Positions 1-7,170 of a DNA stretch of 33,109 nt are shown in pieces. This DNA is from Archaeoglobus sp. (GTDB taxonomy: Archaea > Halobacteriota > Archaeoglobi > Archaeoglobales > Archaeoglobaceae). The notes under the pieces were generated by a model, which was not told the DNA's origin, did no database searches, and worked only from the letters and a program-made list of their open reading frames with translations. The stretch spans positions 1 through 33,109 of the forward strand of contig NZ_JACDNT010000020.1 in assembly GCF_017656475.1 (NCBI RefSeq), given 5' to 3'. The translations under genes and the position numbers were made by a program. The number at the start of each line of letters is the position of its first letter. The first letter of the stretch is position 1.

Positions 1-56
1 TAAAATTCGACGCCGTGCTGAAAGTTATGAGAGGGATTAGAACTCGAAATAAGAGT

Positions 57-129
57 GCCGAGGGGGGGATTCGAACCCCCGACCTCCTGATTATGAGTCA
101 GGCGCCCCAACCAGCTAGGCTACCTCGGC
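57..129 (-). tRNA. tRNA-Met (CAU), elongator type
   Basis: Read on the minus strand this is a 73-nt cloverleaf. The acceptor stem is GCCGAGG/CCTCGGC, the anticodon stem CCTGA/TCAGG encloses the loop CTCATAA with anticodon CAU, and the T arm carries GTTCGAATC. The discriminator base is A and CCA is not encoded. The G1-C72 pair and the lack of three G-C pairs next to the anticodon loop argue against the initiator. The TCATAATC...AGGTC context resembles archaeal elongator Met rather than the modified-CAU isoleucine tRNA, but I cannot fully exclude the latter. No intron is seen. A TATA-like stretch lies at 152-160, about 26 bp upstream of the 5' end. Confidence 0.93.
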
Positions 130-149
130 TCAATCCACTTTTGGCCAAC

Positions 150-183
150 TTGAATTAAAACTCTTTCGCTCAAAGTTTTAAAC
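150..183. promoter_or_regulatory. Divergent promoters of tRNA-Met and gyrA
   Basis: The 74-bp gap between tRNA-Met and gyrA holds two AT-rich boxes. GAATTAAAA (152-160), read on the minus strand as TTTTAATTC, sits about 26 bp upstream of the tRNA 5' end. TTTTAAA (176-182) sits about 25 bp upstream of the gyrA ATG. The second spacing would put the transcription start at or next to the ATG, so gyrA is probably leaderless; no Shine-Dalgarno sequence is present. Confidence 0.5.
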
Positions 184-203
184 ACTCCTGTTGATTTTTT
201 ACA

Positions 204-2552
204 ATGGAACTACTCAGGGACATCAGCGAGGAGTTGAAGAGTTCTTACATAGACTACGCAATGAGCGTTATTGTTGGCAGAGCTCTTCCAGATGTGAGGG
301 ATGGCCTCAAGCCCGTTCAGAGAAGAATCTTATACGCGATGTATGAGATGGGGCTGTTCAGCAACCGCCCCTACAGAAAATCTGCCAGAATAGTCGGAGA
401 GGTTCTGGGTAAGTACCACCCCCACGGCGATTCGGCAGTTTACGATGCTTTAGTGAGAATGGCACAGGACTTTGCAATGCGCTACCCCCTCATTGACGGT
501 CAGGGGAACTTTGGAAGCATTGATGGCGACTCCCCAGCAGCGATGAGGTACACCGAAGCGAGGCTTACGAAGATTGCAGAGGAGATGCTTGCCGACATAG
601 ACAAGGACACTGTTGACTTCATGCCCAACTTCGATGCAACCCTTAAGGAGCCGGTTGTTCTGCCATCAAAGATACCGAACCTGCTGATCAACGGTTCAAG
701 CGGGATAGCTGTAGGAATGGCGACCAACATGCCACCTCACAACCTTACTGAAGTCTGTGACGGCATCATCGCCTACATCCAGAACCCCGACATTTCCGTT
801 GAAGGGCTGATGAAATATATCAAAGGCCCGGACTTTCCAACTGGAGGCGTTATAGTTGGAACTGACGGAATCAGAGAGGCTTATCTTACCGGAAAGGGCA
901 AGGTAATAGTCAGGGGAAGAGTTGAGCTTGAGAAAAACGCCATCATAATCAGAGAAGTGCCCTACATGGTAAACAAGGCAAGGCTTGTTGAGAGCATTGC
1001 AGAGCTCGCGAAAGACAAGATAGATGAAATAAGAACGATAAGGGACGAGTCGGACAGAGAGGGGATCAGAGTCGTCATAGAGCTTAAATCAGGATCTAAC
1101 CCCGAGACGGTTATTAAGAAGCTCTACGCTTACTCCAACCTCCAGACCACTTTTGGAGTCATAAACCTCGCTCTCGTTGACAATGAGCCGAGGATTCTCA
1201 ACCTTAAAGATCTCATTGCTCTCTTTGTAGATCACAGAAGGGAGATTGTGAGGAGAAGAACTAAATACGAGCTTGAAAAAGCTAAGGAGAGACTACACAT
1301 CGTAGAGGGTTTGAAGGTGGTTGTTGAGGATATTGACAACGCCATCAGCATTATAAAATCCTCCTCGTCTCCATCCGAGGCGAGGGAGAGGCTAATTGAA
1401 ACTTATTCCCTCTCCACAAAACAGACCGATGCGGTACTGCAGATGCGCCTTCAGAAGTTGACTGCAATGGAGATTGACGCACTTCTCAAAGAATATGAAG
1501 AACTCAAAGAGAAAATAGCGGAATACGAGTCCATTCTTGCAAGTCCTGAGAAGATAGATGCCATAATTGTAGAAGAGATAAAGGAGATAAAGGAAAAGTA
1601 CGGCGACGAAAGGAGAACGGAAATTGCTGGTGTTGTGGAGGAGATATCAACAGCCGATCTCATAGAGGAAGAAGAGAATGCAATTCTGATCACGGCCGAA
1701 GGATATGCAAAGCGCATGTCTCTGGATGAGTTTAGAGTGCAATCGAGAGGCGGAGTTGGAGTTATTGGAGCGAGCGTTCCAGAGGGTGACGAAATAGCAG
1801 TTTTCAGAGTATGCAACTCCACGGATAAGCTGCTGATCTTCACGAACACCGGTAGAGTATTCTGGATTAACGCATACGAGATTCCGAAAATGGACAGAAC
1901 GGCAAGGGGGACAACCATAAAAAGGCTGATAAGGCTCGAAAACGGTGAGAAGGTTATCTCTGCTCTGGGTGTTAGGGATTTCGACGAGAAGACGGTGGTT
2001 ATTCTCTCCCCGGATGGCTACATAAAGAAGGTACCCTTGGTTGAATTCGAGAATGCGAAGAGGGCGGGAATAAGGGCGTCTGCGGGAGAGATTCAGCAGG
2101 TTGAAGTTCTTGAGGGGGACAGCATATTCATCGCAACAGCTAACGGAAACGTTGTGAGGCTGAGGGAGTCGGATGTGCCTGAGTACGGCAGAAATGCGAA
2201 GGGTGTTATAGCGATTAAGCTTAGAGAAGGTGACAGGATAGCCTGGATGAGCGCTTCTGAAGGAGAGCACTTGCTTATGCTGACAGAAAAAGGCTACGGA
2301 AAAAGATGCAGAACTGATGAGTTCAGATTCATTGGAAGGGGTTCAATGGGTATGATAGGCTACAGAATTTCAGAAAAGACTGGCAAACTTGCCTTTATAG
2401 CAGCATGCAACGGAGAAGAGGTATTCATCATGAGTGAGGACGGATACTGCATAAGGATCGACTCCTCAACCATACCGGTGCAGGGCAGATATTCATCCGG
2501 TGTCGTTGTGGCAAGAAAAGGAGTAAAGAGGGTTGCGCTGAAAAAAGCTTAA
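204..2552 (+). CDS. gyrA: DNA gyrase subunit A (bacterial type)
   Basis: This is the breakage-reunion subunit of type IIA topoisomerase; with GyrB it introduces negative supercoils using ATP. The N-terminal winged-helix/tower part carries the catalytic tyrosine Y116 (AAMRYTEAR). The quinolone-region helix [10 protein letters not shown] has Ser77 and Asp81, the drug-sensitive pattern. The C-terminal half (about 490-780) is the six-bladed DNA-wrapping domain, with a GyrA-box-like QSRGGVG at 513-519; the usual box has a basic residue at the second and sixth positions. At 782 aa it lacks the acidic tail of the longer E. coli protein (875 aa). Start ATG 204 follows a TATA-like box at the leaderless spacing. 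No gyrB is visible in this window. The stop is 1 bp from the convergent reductase gene. Gyrase in archaea is a known acquisition from bacteria. Confidence 0.97.
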   Translation: MELLRDISEELKSSYIDYAMSVIVGRALPDVRDGLKPVQRRILYAMYEMGLFSNRPYRKSARIVGEVLGKYHPHGDSAVYDALVRMAQDFAMRYPLIDGQGNFGSIDGDSPAAMRYTEARLTKIAEEMLADIDKDTVDFMPNFDATLKEPVVLPSKIPNLLINGSSGIAVGMATNMPPHNLTEVCDGIIAYIQNPDISVEGLMKYIKGPDFPTGGVIVGTDGIREAYLTGKGKVIVRGRVELEKNAIIIREVPYMVNKARLVESIAELAKDKIDEIRTIRDESDREGIRVVIELKSGSNPETVIKKLYAYSNLQTTFGVINLALVDNEPRILNLKDLIALFVDHRREIVRRRTKYELEKAKERLHIVEGLKVVVEDIDNAISIIKSSSSPSEARERLIETYSLSTKQTDAVLQMRLQKLTAMEIDALLKEYEELKEKIAEYESILASPEKIDAIIVEEIKEIKEKYGDERRTEIAGVVEEISTADLIEEEENAILITAEGYAKRMSLDEFRVQSRGGVGVIGASVPEGDEIAVFRVCNSTDKLLIFTNTGRVFWINAYEIPKMDRTARGTTIKRLIRLENGEKVISALGVRDFDEKTVVILSPDGYIKKVPLVEFENAKRAGIRASAGEIQQVEVLEGDSIFIATANGNVVRLRESDVPEYGRNAKGVIAIKLREGDRIAWMSASEGEHLLMLTEKGYGKRCRTDEFRFIGRGSMGMIGYRISEKTGKLAFIAACNGEEVFIMSEDGYCIRIDSSTIPVQGRYSSGVVVARKGVKRVALKKA

Positions 2553-2553
2553 G

Positions 2554-3717
2554 TTAAAACAAATCCTTGAGATCCCAGAGAAGCTTCGGATGCGCCTTCA
2601 AAAGCTCCTTGACTATGGCAGCAACGCTCATTTCCCTCAAATTTTTGCCTGCAATCGCTCCGGCAAGCTTGTTGAGGAGAGCATCATCCATGTCGATGAA
2701 CTTCAGCTGAAGCTTTTTGTTCCGCTTGAGCTTCTTTCCGAAGTCATTCTTCCACAGCTCGTCGTACCTTCTAAGGAAGCTCGCTGAGAAATCGTTCTTC
2801 TGCACAGCCTCGGCAGCAACCTTTCCCGCATAGTAACCGGCAGACAGTGCGTTGGCTATTCCACCTCCGGTTATCGGGTCTGCGTGGTAGGCAGCATCAC
2901 CAGCAAGCATTATGTTGTCCGTAACTGCTGTTTCAATTTCCCCATAAACCGGCACAGCCCCCGCAACAAACTCGACGATTTTACCTTCAATCCCCTCTTT
3001 CTCGATGAACGCGTCAAGGTATTCTTTAGCTGTTTTTTCAGCCATCTTCGGCAAAACGCCAATTCCAACGTTAGCAGAGCCATTCCCTTTCGGAAATATC
3101 CATGCATAACCTCCCGGAGCAATCTCTCTGCCGAGATAGAAGTACGTGTAGTTCTCGTCAATGTCGAGCCCCGCCATTAGATATTGTGCGCAGCTTTCGA
3201 CCTCATTCAGCTTGAGTGTTTTTATAATTCCGGCTTTCCTCCCAATCTTGCTCTCAACACCATCAGCACCGATTAGAATCTTCGTCTCAACCTCCCACTC
3301 CTCTCCAAGCCTTCTCAACTTCAACTTTACTTTCCCATCCTTCCTCTCGAAGTCAACCATCGCAGTTTTAACGTAAACCTCCGCTCCAGCCTTAGCTGCA
3401 AGCCTCGCAACATGGCGGTCAAAGATTTTCCTCTCGAGGACGTAGCCAACCTCATTTCCTGCCATCTCTTCTGACATCACGATTTCCGTTTTATCGGGAG
3501 CGTAGATTTTCGCCCCTGTCACCTCAGCGGCAATCCACTTCTTATCCACTTCGAAGAACTTCTCGATGCTTTCTCTGCTTATCCCCTCAGCGCATCTTAC
3601 AGGTGTGCCGATCTCCTGCCTCTTTTCGACCAGAAGAACGTTCAATCCCTGCTCTGCAGCAGTCTTAGCCGCCATGCTCCCTGCTGGCCCTGCTCCTACA
3701 ACCACGACATCGTACAT
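2554..3717 (-). CDS. Geranylgeranyl reductase family FAD enzyme (archaeal lipid saturation)
   Basis: 387 aa if started at ATG 3717. This start follows the SD GGAGGTG and overlaps the ferredoxin stop as TGATG; an upstream extension would run into the ferredoxin gene. The FAD-binding N-terminus reads [11 protein letters not shown], with RCAEG further on; the motif YAWIFPKG and the second FAD motif [14 protein letters not shown] are those of the geranylgeranyl reductase family. In archaea these enzymes saturate the isoprenoid chains of (di)geranylgeranylglyceryl phosphate or related lipids at the membrane. The ferredoxin just upstream is the likely electron donor; a neighbouring ferredoxin plays this role for a Methanosarcina homologue. 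The exact substrate cannot be told from sequence, as Archaeoglobus has several paralogues. Confidence 0.9.
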   Translation of the reverse strand: MYDVVVVGAGPAGSMAAKTAAEQGLNVLLVEKRQEIGTPVRCAEGISRESIEKFFEVDKKWIAAEVTGAKIYAPDKTEIVMSEEMAGNEVGYVLERKIFDRHVARLAAKAGAEVYVKTAMVDFERKDGKVKLKLRRLGEEWEVETKILIGADGVESKIGRKAGIIKTLKLNEVESCAQYLMAGLDIDENYTYFYLGREIAPGGYAWIFPKGNGSANVGIGVLPKMAEKTAKEYLDAFIEKEGIEGKIVEFVAGAVPVYGEIETAVTDNIMLAGDAAYHADPITGGGIANALSAGYYAGKVAAEAVQKNDFSASFLRRYDELWKNDFGKKLKRNKKLQLKFIDMDDALLNKLAGAIAGKNLREMSVAAIVKELLKAHPKLLWDLKDLF

Positions 3718-3905
3718 CACTCCACCTCCACCATTGCCAGCGCTCCCATTGGACACATTTTCACGCAGATACCACAGCCAGTACACCTGTCATCGTAAAT
3801 TTCGAGAAAAGTTTCGACGAGTTCATTTGCATCTGCGGGGCAGACAGCCACACACGCCCCACAGTAAGCGCATTTCCTTCTGTCGACGATAGCCTTTCTA
3901 GCCAT
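3717..3905 (-). CDS. 2[4Fe-4S] ferredoxin
   Basis: A 62-aa ferredoxin with two complete C-x2-C-x2-C-x3-CP motifs: Cys12, 15, 18, 22 and Cys41, 44, 47, 51. It is a small soluble one-electron carrier. It is translationally coupled (TGATG) to the geranylgeranyl reductase, so it probably feeds electrons to that flavoenzyme. The ATG at 3905 has no SD but sits about 24 bp downstream of the AT-rich palindrome GCAAATATATTTGC (3922-3935), which contains a good TATA box, so it appears to be the leaderless first gene of a two-gene operon. Confidence 0.92.
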   Translation of the reverse strand: MARKAIVDRRKCAYCGACVAVCPADANELVETFLEIYDDRCTGCGICVKMCPMGALAMVEVE

Positions 3906-3921
3906 GGAAGAAAGAAAAAAT

Positions 3922-3935
3922 GCAAATATATTTGC
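3922..3935 (-). promoter_or_regulatory. Promoter of the ferredoxin-reductase operon
   Basis: GCAAATATATTTGC is a perfect 14-bp palindrome whose centre AAATATATTT is a good archaeal TATA box, 20-30 bp upstream of the ferredoxin ATG. The palindromic shape may be chance, since TATA boxes are close to palindromic. Confidence 0.5.
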
Positions 3936-3941
3936 TTTTCG

Positions 3942-5075
3942 TTATGCCTTTTCCTTAAGCTCCTTTACCTCAATGGCATCAACTGGACAGTTCACCACAC
4001 AAAGACCGCAGGCGGTGCAGGCTTCGCTCACCCTTCCAACAGCCTTTCCGTTGACGATTTCTATCGTGTTGCCGTTGTAGCTCACAGGGCAGATGCTCTC
4101 GCAGATTCCGCAGCCTATGCAAACCTCTCTAACTCTGATTTCCTTCTTTTTGCTCCTCTCAACCTTCCTGAACTCGACCTCTATTTCCTCTCTCAGCCTT
4201 CTGTTTATCTTTATTGCTTCGCCCGGACAGTATCTTTCACATGTGCCACAGAAGTTGCATCTGTCGCTGAAAACAACCCTCTTTTCCGGATCGTAGACAT
4301 AGGAAATGGCGCTGTTTGGACAGATGTCTCTGCAGACCGTGCAGTCCTCAACGCACCTCTCCTTGCTCCACTCCTGCTCTCCCTCAAATATCTTCTCAAC
4401 CTTTATTGCTCCAGTCGGACAGACCTCGCTGCACATTCCGCAAGTTGAGCAGGAGCTCTCATCAACTATAACCGTTCCAATGACTGCATCTTTTGCCTGT
4501 TCAAATATCCTGCATGAGTCACAGCGAACTGTAATGACGTCCATCGGGCAGATCTTCGAGCAGATTTCACAGTAAATACACTTGCTCTCGTCGATGACAG
4601 GCTTTCCGTGATAAATCTTAACCGCTTTAGTCGGGCAGTTCTCAACACAGAGCCTGCATTCAATACATCCTTCACCTATGCTTATTTCTCCTCTCCTCAA
4701 TTTCTTAAGATCGACGCTTCTCACAACTTTAATCGCATCTCTCGGACATGTTTTCATGCAGAGTGAGCATAAAATACAGTCCTGAGGATTTACATCTACT
4801 TTTTTAAATCCTAATTCCTCTTTCAAAATTTCGGTATAAATCCCACCTTCTTTACCGTTTCTATAAAACTTTAGGGCTCCAAACTGGCAGAAATCGCTGC
4901 AAGTTCCGCAGACAGCACAGTTCTCGCTTATCTCCACTTCGAATCCCTTGCCGTTCCTTATTACGCTAATCGCTGACTTAGGGCAAACCGACTCGCACAT
5001 TCCGCATCCGACGCACTTATCAGTGCTGAAGTAAAGGTAATTTCCCCTCTCCTCGTCTCTTGCGACCTCTATGAT
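3942..5075 (-). CDS. Polyferredoxin with ten [4Fe-4S] motifs
   Basis: A chain of ten ferredoxin-type motifs: KCVGCGMC, NCAVCGTC, DCILCSLC, GCIECRLC, KCIYCEIC, SCSTCGMC, RCVEDCTVC (an irregular C-x3-C-x2-C), RCNFCGTC, VCIGCGIC and ACTACGLC, nearly all ending x3-CP. Such proteins act as electron wires, as in the FwdF and MvhB polyferredoxins; no partner enzyme is adjacent. The first in-frame ATG (5000) falls inside the first cluster motif and must be internal. The frame stays open upstream, and a perfect SD GGAGGTGAT lies at 5079-5087, followed in frame by ATC (5073-5075) and ATA (5070-5072) but no ATG, GTG or TTG. I place the start at ATC 5075 by spacing; ATA 5072 is equally possible. The promoter is TATAAAA near 5112-5118. 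Confidence 0.85.
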   Translation of the reverse strand: MIEVARDEERGNYLYFSTDKCVGCGMCESVCPKSAISVIRNGKGFEVEISENCAVCGTCSDFCQFGALKFYRNGKEGGIYTEILKEELGFKKVDVNPQDCILCSLCMKTCPRDAIKVVRSVDLKKLRRGEISIGEGCIECRLCVENCPTKAVKIYHGKPVIDESKCIYCEICSKICPMDVITVRCDSCRIFEQAKDAVIGTVIVDESSCSTCGMCSEVCPTGAIKVEKIFEGEQEWSKERCVEDCTVCRDICPNSAISYVYDPEKRVVFSDRCNFCGTCERYCPGEAIKINRRLREEIEVEFRKVERSKKKEIRVREVCIGCGICESICPVSYNGNTIEIVNGKAVGRVSEACTACGLCVVNCPVDAIEVKELKEKA

Positions 5076-5078
5076 GCT

Positions 5079-5118
5079 ATCACCTCCTTTTTCGCCTCTG
5101 CCGGAAATGGTTTTATAA
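5079..5118 (-). promoter_or_regulatory. TATA box and perfect SD of the polyferredoxin gene
   Basis: On the minus strand TTATAAAA (5111-5118) is followed about 25 bp later by GGAGGTGAT (5079-5087), a full match to the 3' end of 16S rRNA. This fixes translation initiation just downstream of 5079, where only the isoleucine codons ATC and ATA are available in the open frame. Confidence 0.6.
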
Positions 5119-5176
5119 GCATTTTGGTTGGTATAACTCTTGCAGTATCGGAATGTATTTATACGTATAAGTTCGT

Positions 5177-6007
5177 ATGGTAAGGTTATTTAACTGGTGG
5201 CCAATTAGCCCCATGGACATCTGGGAATTTATAAAGGAGTACTATATTGATTCGATTGTTTACAAAGAGGGTTACAACATCGTGAACACACTCACGTGGG
5301 CCGCGATTCTGATTGTTGCCGTTTACGCCCTTTACAAGTTTCTTGGTAAAAGGCTTGAGTTTGACGAAAAGTTCGTTTATGCGAACATTCCTTACGTTCT
5401 CCTTGGGTCATCTGTGAGGGTTGTAGAGGATGCGGGATTTCTCAGCCCGCCCGTTTCCTACATCTTCATGACGCCTTTCATATACGTCCTTATTTTCCTG
5501 ATCGCCTTCCCGACGCTCCTGCTATCTCTTAAGTTTCATAGAGAGAAGTATTACAAACCCTATTCAGCTGTTGGAATTATTCTGGCTGCGGGAGTTCTTG
5601 TCCTCCTTTTCGCGAATCTTCCAGTAGTTAACGCTTGGGTCATTCCAGCCGGTGTTGGCCTTGCTGTAGTCTCCACTGCACTCTTCTATGCTGTCTCACT
5701 CAAACCAATGAAGAACAACCTCAGCATGCTGGTCATGTTCTCCCACATGCTTGACGGATTCGAGACGTTTTTTGGCATCTCATATTTGAGATACTGGGAG
5801 CTTCACGTCCTCCCCAGATACCTTATTGAAAAGTTTGGCCCAGCTTCGTTGCCAATGGTAAAATTTCTTGTGTTCTATGCTATTATTTACCTTCTGGATA
5901 CCTCCGAAGAAGATAAAAACCTCAAAAACTACATAAAATTCGTTCTGGTTGTCTTGGGTCTGGCTCCAGGATTGAGGGATGGAATAAGGATGATGTTCGG
6001 GACATGA
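5177..6007 (+). CDS. DUF63 family integral membrane protein
   Basis: 276 aa with about seven to eight hydrophobic membrane spans. The N-terminal YYIDSIVYKEGYNIVNTLTW signature is typical of the archaeal DUF63 family, whose function is unknown. It is the first gene of a plus-strand operon: its TGA overlaps the next ATG (ATGA, 6004-6007). The start is uncertain. ATG 5177 has no SD; ATG 5213 (MDIWEFIKEYY) fits the usual family N-terminus and sits better with the TATA-like TTTATAC at 5158-5164. Co-transcription with a SAM-cleaving enzyme and DUF61 gives no clear functional hint. Confidence 0.85.
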   Translation: MVRLFNWWPISPMDIWEFIKEYYIDSIVYKEGYNIVNTLTWAAILIVAVYALYKFLGKRLEFDEKFVYANIPYVLLGSSVRVVEDAGFLSPPVSYIFMTPFIYVLIFLIAFPTLLLSLKFHREKYYKPYSAVGIILAAGVLVLLFANLPVVNAWVIPAGVGLAVVSTALFYAVSLKPMKNNLSMLVMFSHMLDGFETFFGISYLRYWELHVLPRYLIEKFGPASLPMVKFLVFYAIIYLLDTSEEDKNLKNYIKFVLVVLGLAPGLRDGIRMMFGT

Positions 6008-6765
6008 AGGTAATAACGCTGCTCACGGACTTCGGGGACTTCTATCCGGGAGTGATGAAGGGGGTTATTCTCAGTCTGTCTCCTGAAGCGAGGATTGTCG
6101 ACATAACCCATGATATTGAACCCCAGAACGTCTTTCAGGGTGCTTTCCTCCTCTACAACTCCTACAGGTACTTCAGGGATGCCGTGCACGTGGCTGTTGT
6201 AGATCCAGGAGTAGGAACGGAGAGGAGAGCTGTGGTGATAGAGAGCAAAAACTACTTTTTCGTTGGCCCCGACAACGGAATCCTTTACCCTTCAGCGGTT
6301 GAGGACGGAATCAAAGCAGTTTACTCAATCAAAGAGGAAATCTCTAAGCTGGTCGGTGAGCTTTCCACAACCTTCCACGGGAGGGATATTTTTGCTCCCG
6401 CGGCAGCAATGGTTGCAAATGGGGATTACACATATTTCGAGGAGTTTGACAGCGGAGAGCTGAAAGAACTCGAACTCTTTGATTACTCAATTGGCGGCAA
6501 CAAAGTGAGGTGCAGGGTTGTTTACGTGGACAGATTCGGTAACATCATTACAAACCTGAGGGAGTTAAAGGGGAAAAGGAAAGGGTTTTACTTCAGGAAC
6601 ATTGAATTTCCCTTCGTGAAGACATACTTAGATGTGGATGTAGGAGAACCCCTCTCCCTGATAGGAAGCTTTGGAACCCTCGAGCTTAGTGTGAGAGAAG
6701 GCAGTGCTGCTGATATGCTTGGAATTAAGAGAGGAGGGGAATGGATAGAACTGGAGGTTTTGTAA
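6004..6765 (+). CDS. S-adenosyl-L-methionine hydroxide adenosyltransferase (SAM hydrolase, DUF62)
   Basis: 253 aa, a normal length for the DUF62 / SAM-dependent chlorinase-fluorinase-hydrolase superfamily. Family landmarks are LLTDFG at the N-terminus, DITHDI, VVDPGVGT, FVGPDNG and TFHGRDIFAP. The proposed hydrolase triad Asp-Arg-His maps to D67, R74 and H125. Archaeal members split SAM into adenosine and methionine with water; no halide-specific context is visible, so hydrolase is the better label. It starts within the stop of the DUF63 gene and is followed directly by the DUF61 gene, so translation is coupled in both directions. Confidence 0.9.
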   Translation: MKVITLLTDFGDFYPGVMKGVILSLSPEARIVDITHDIEPQNVFQGAFLLYNSYRYFRDAVHVAVVDPGVGTERRAVVIESKNYFFVGPDNGILYPSAVEDGIKAVYSIKEEISKLVGELSTTFHGRDIFAPAAAMVANGDYTYFEEFDSGELKELELFDYSIGGNKVRCRVVYVDRFGNIITNLRELKGKRKGFYFRNIEFPFVKTYLDVDVGEPLSLIGSFGTLELSVREGSAADMLGIKRGGEWIELEVL

Positions 6766-7170
6766 ATGGATGAGAAGACACTTGCAAGGATGATAGAGGC
6801 TGTGAACAGGCACATGCCTCAGAAAACGAGAACCTTGGCCGAGATGCTGAAAGAAAAAGACCCGACAATTAAGGCGAAAGATGGTAACGAGTACTACATA
6901 GAGAAGAGGGAGCTTGAGTTCATAGCCGAACATGTTGACGAACTCGACTGGCCAAGGTTCCGCATACCCGTAATACTCGAAATGAACGACATTGGTGGGG
7001 AGAGAGTTGTTTATGTACGAGATAAGCTTCATGCCGAATTTATAAAAAAAGCTTTTGGATTTGACAGAATCCTCAACGGCATTCTCACGCTTTACATGTA
7101 CGAACTGCCCGAAATCAGAAGGAAGCTCAGAACAGCAAGTCAGATAATCTTCCGGGTCTCACTGAAGTAG
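6766..7170 (+). CDS. DUF61 / UPF0216 family protein
   Basis: 134-aa soluble, charged archaeal protein matching the DUF61 (UPF0216) family: an N-terminal helix with LAEML, then a strand with FRIPVILEM and the conserved RDKLHAEFI segment. Function unknown. The ATG follows the preceding stop with no spacer (TAAATG), and an SD GGAGG lies at 6753-6757. The last 44 bp overlap the 3' end of the convergent RND gene, so the C-terminal 14 codons are read on both strands. Confidence 0.85.
   Translation: MDEKTLARMIEAVNRHMPQKTRTLAEMLKEKDPTIKAKDGNEYYIEKRELEFIAEHVDELDWPRFRIPVILEMNDIGGERVVYVRDKLHAEFIKKAFGFDRILNGILTLYMYELPEIRRKLRTASQIIFRVSLK

Noticed and set aside
1647-2270. 207-codon open frame on the minus strand inside gyrA
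   Set aside because: Shadow of gyrA: no SD or promoter, no recognisable motif, and the plus strand encodes a complete conserved protein over the same bases.
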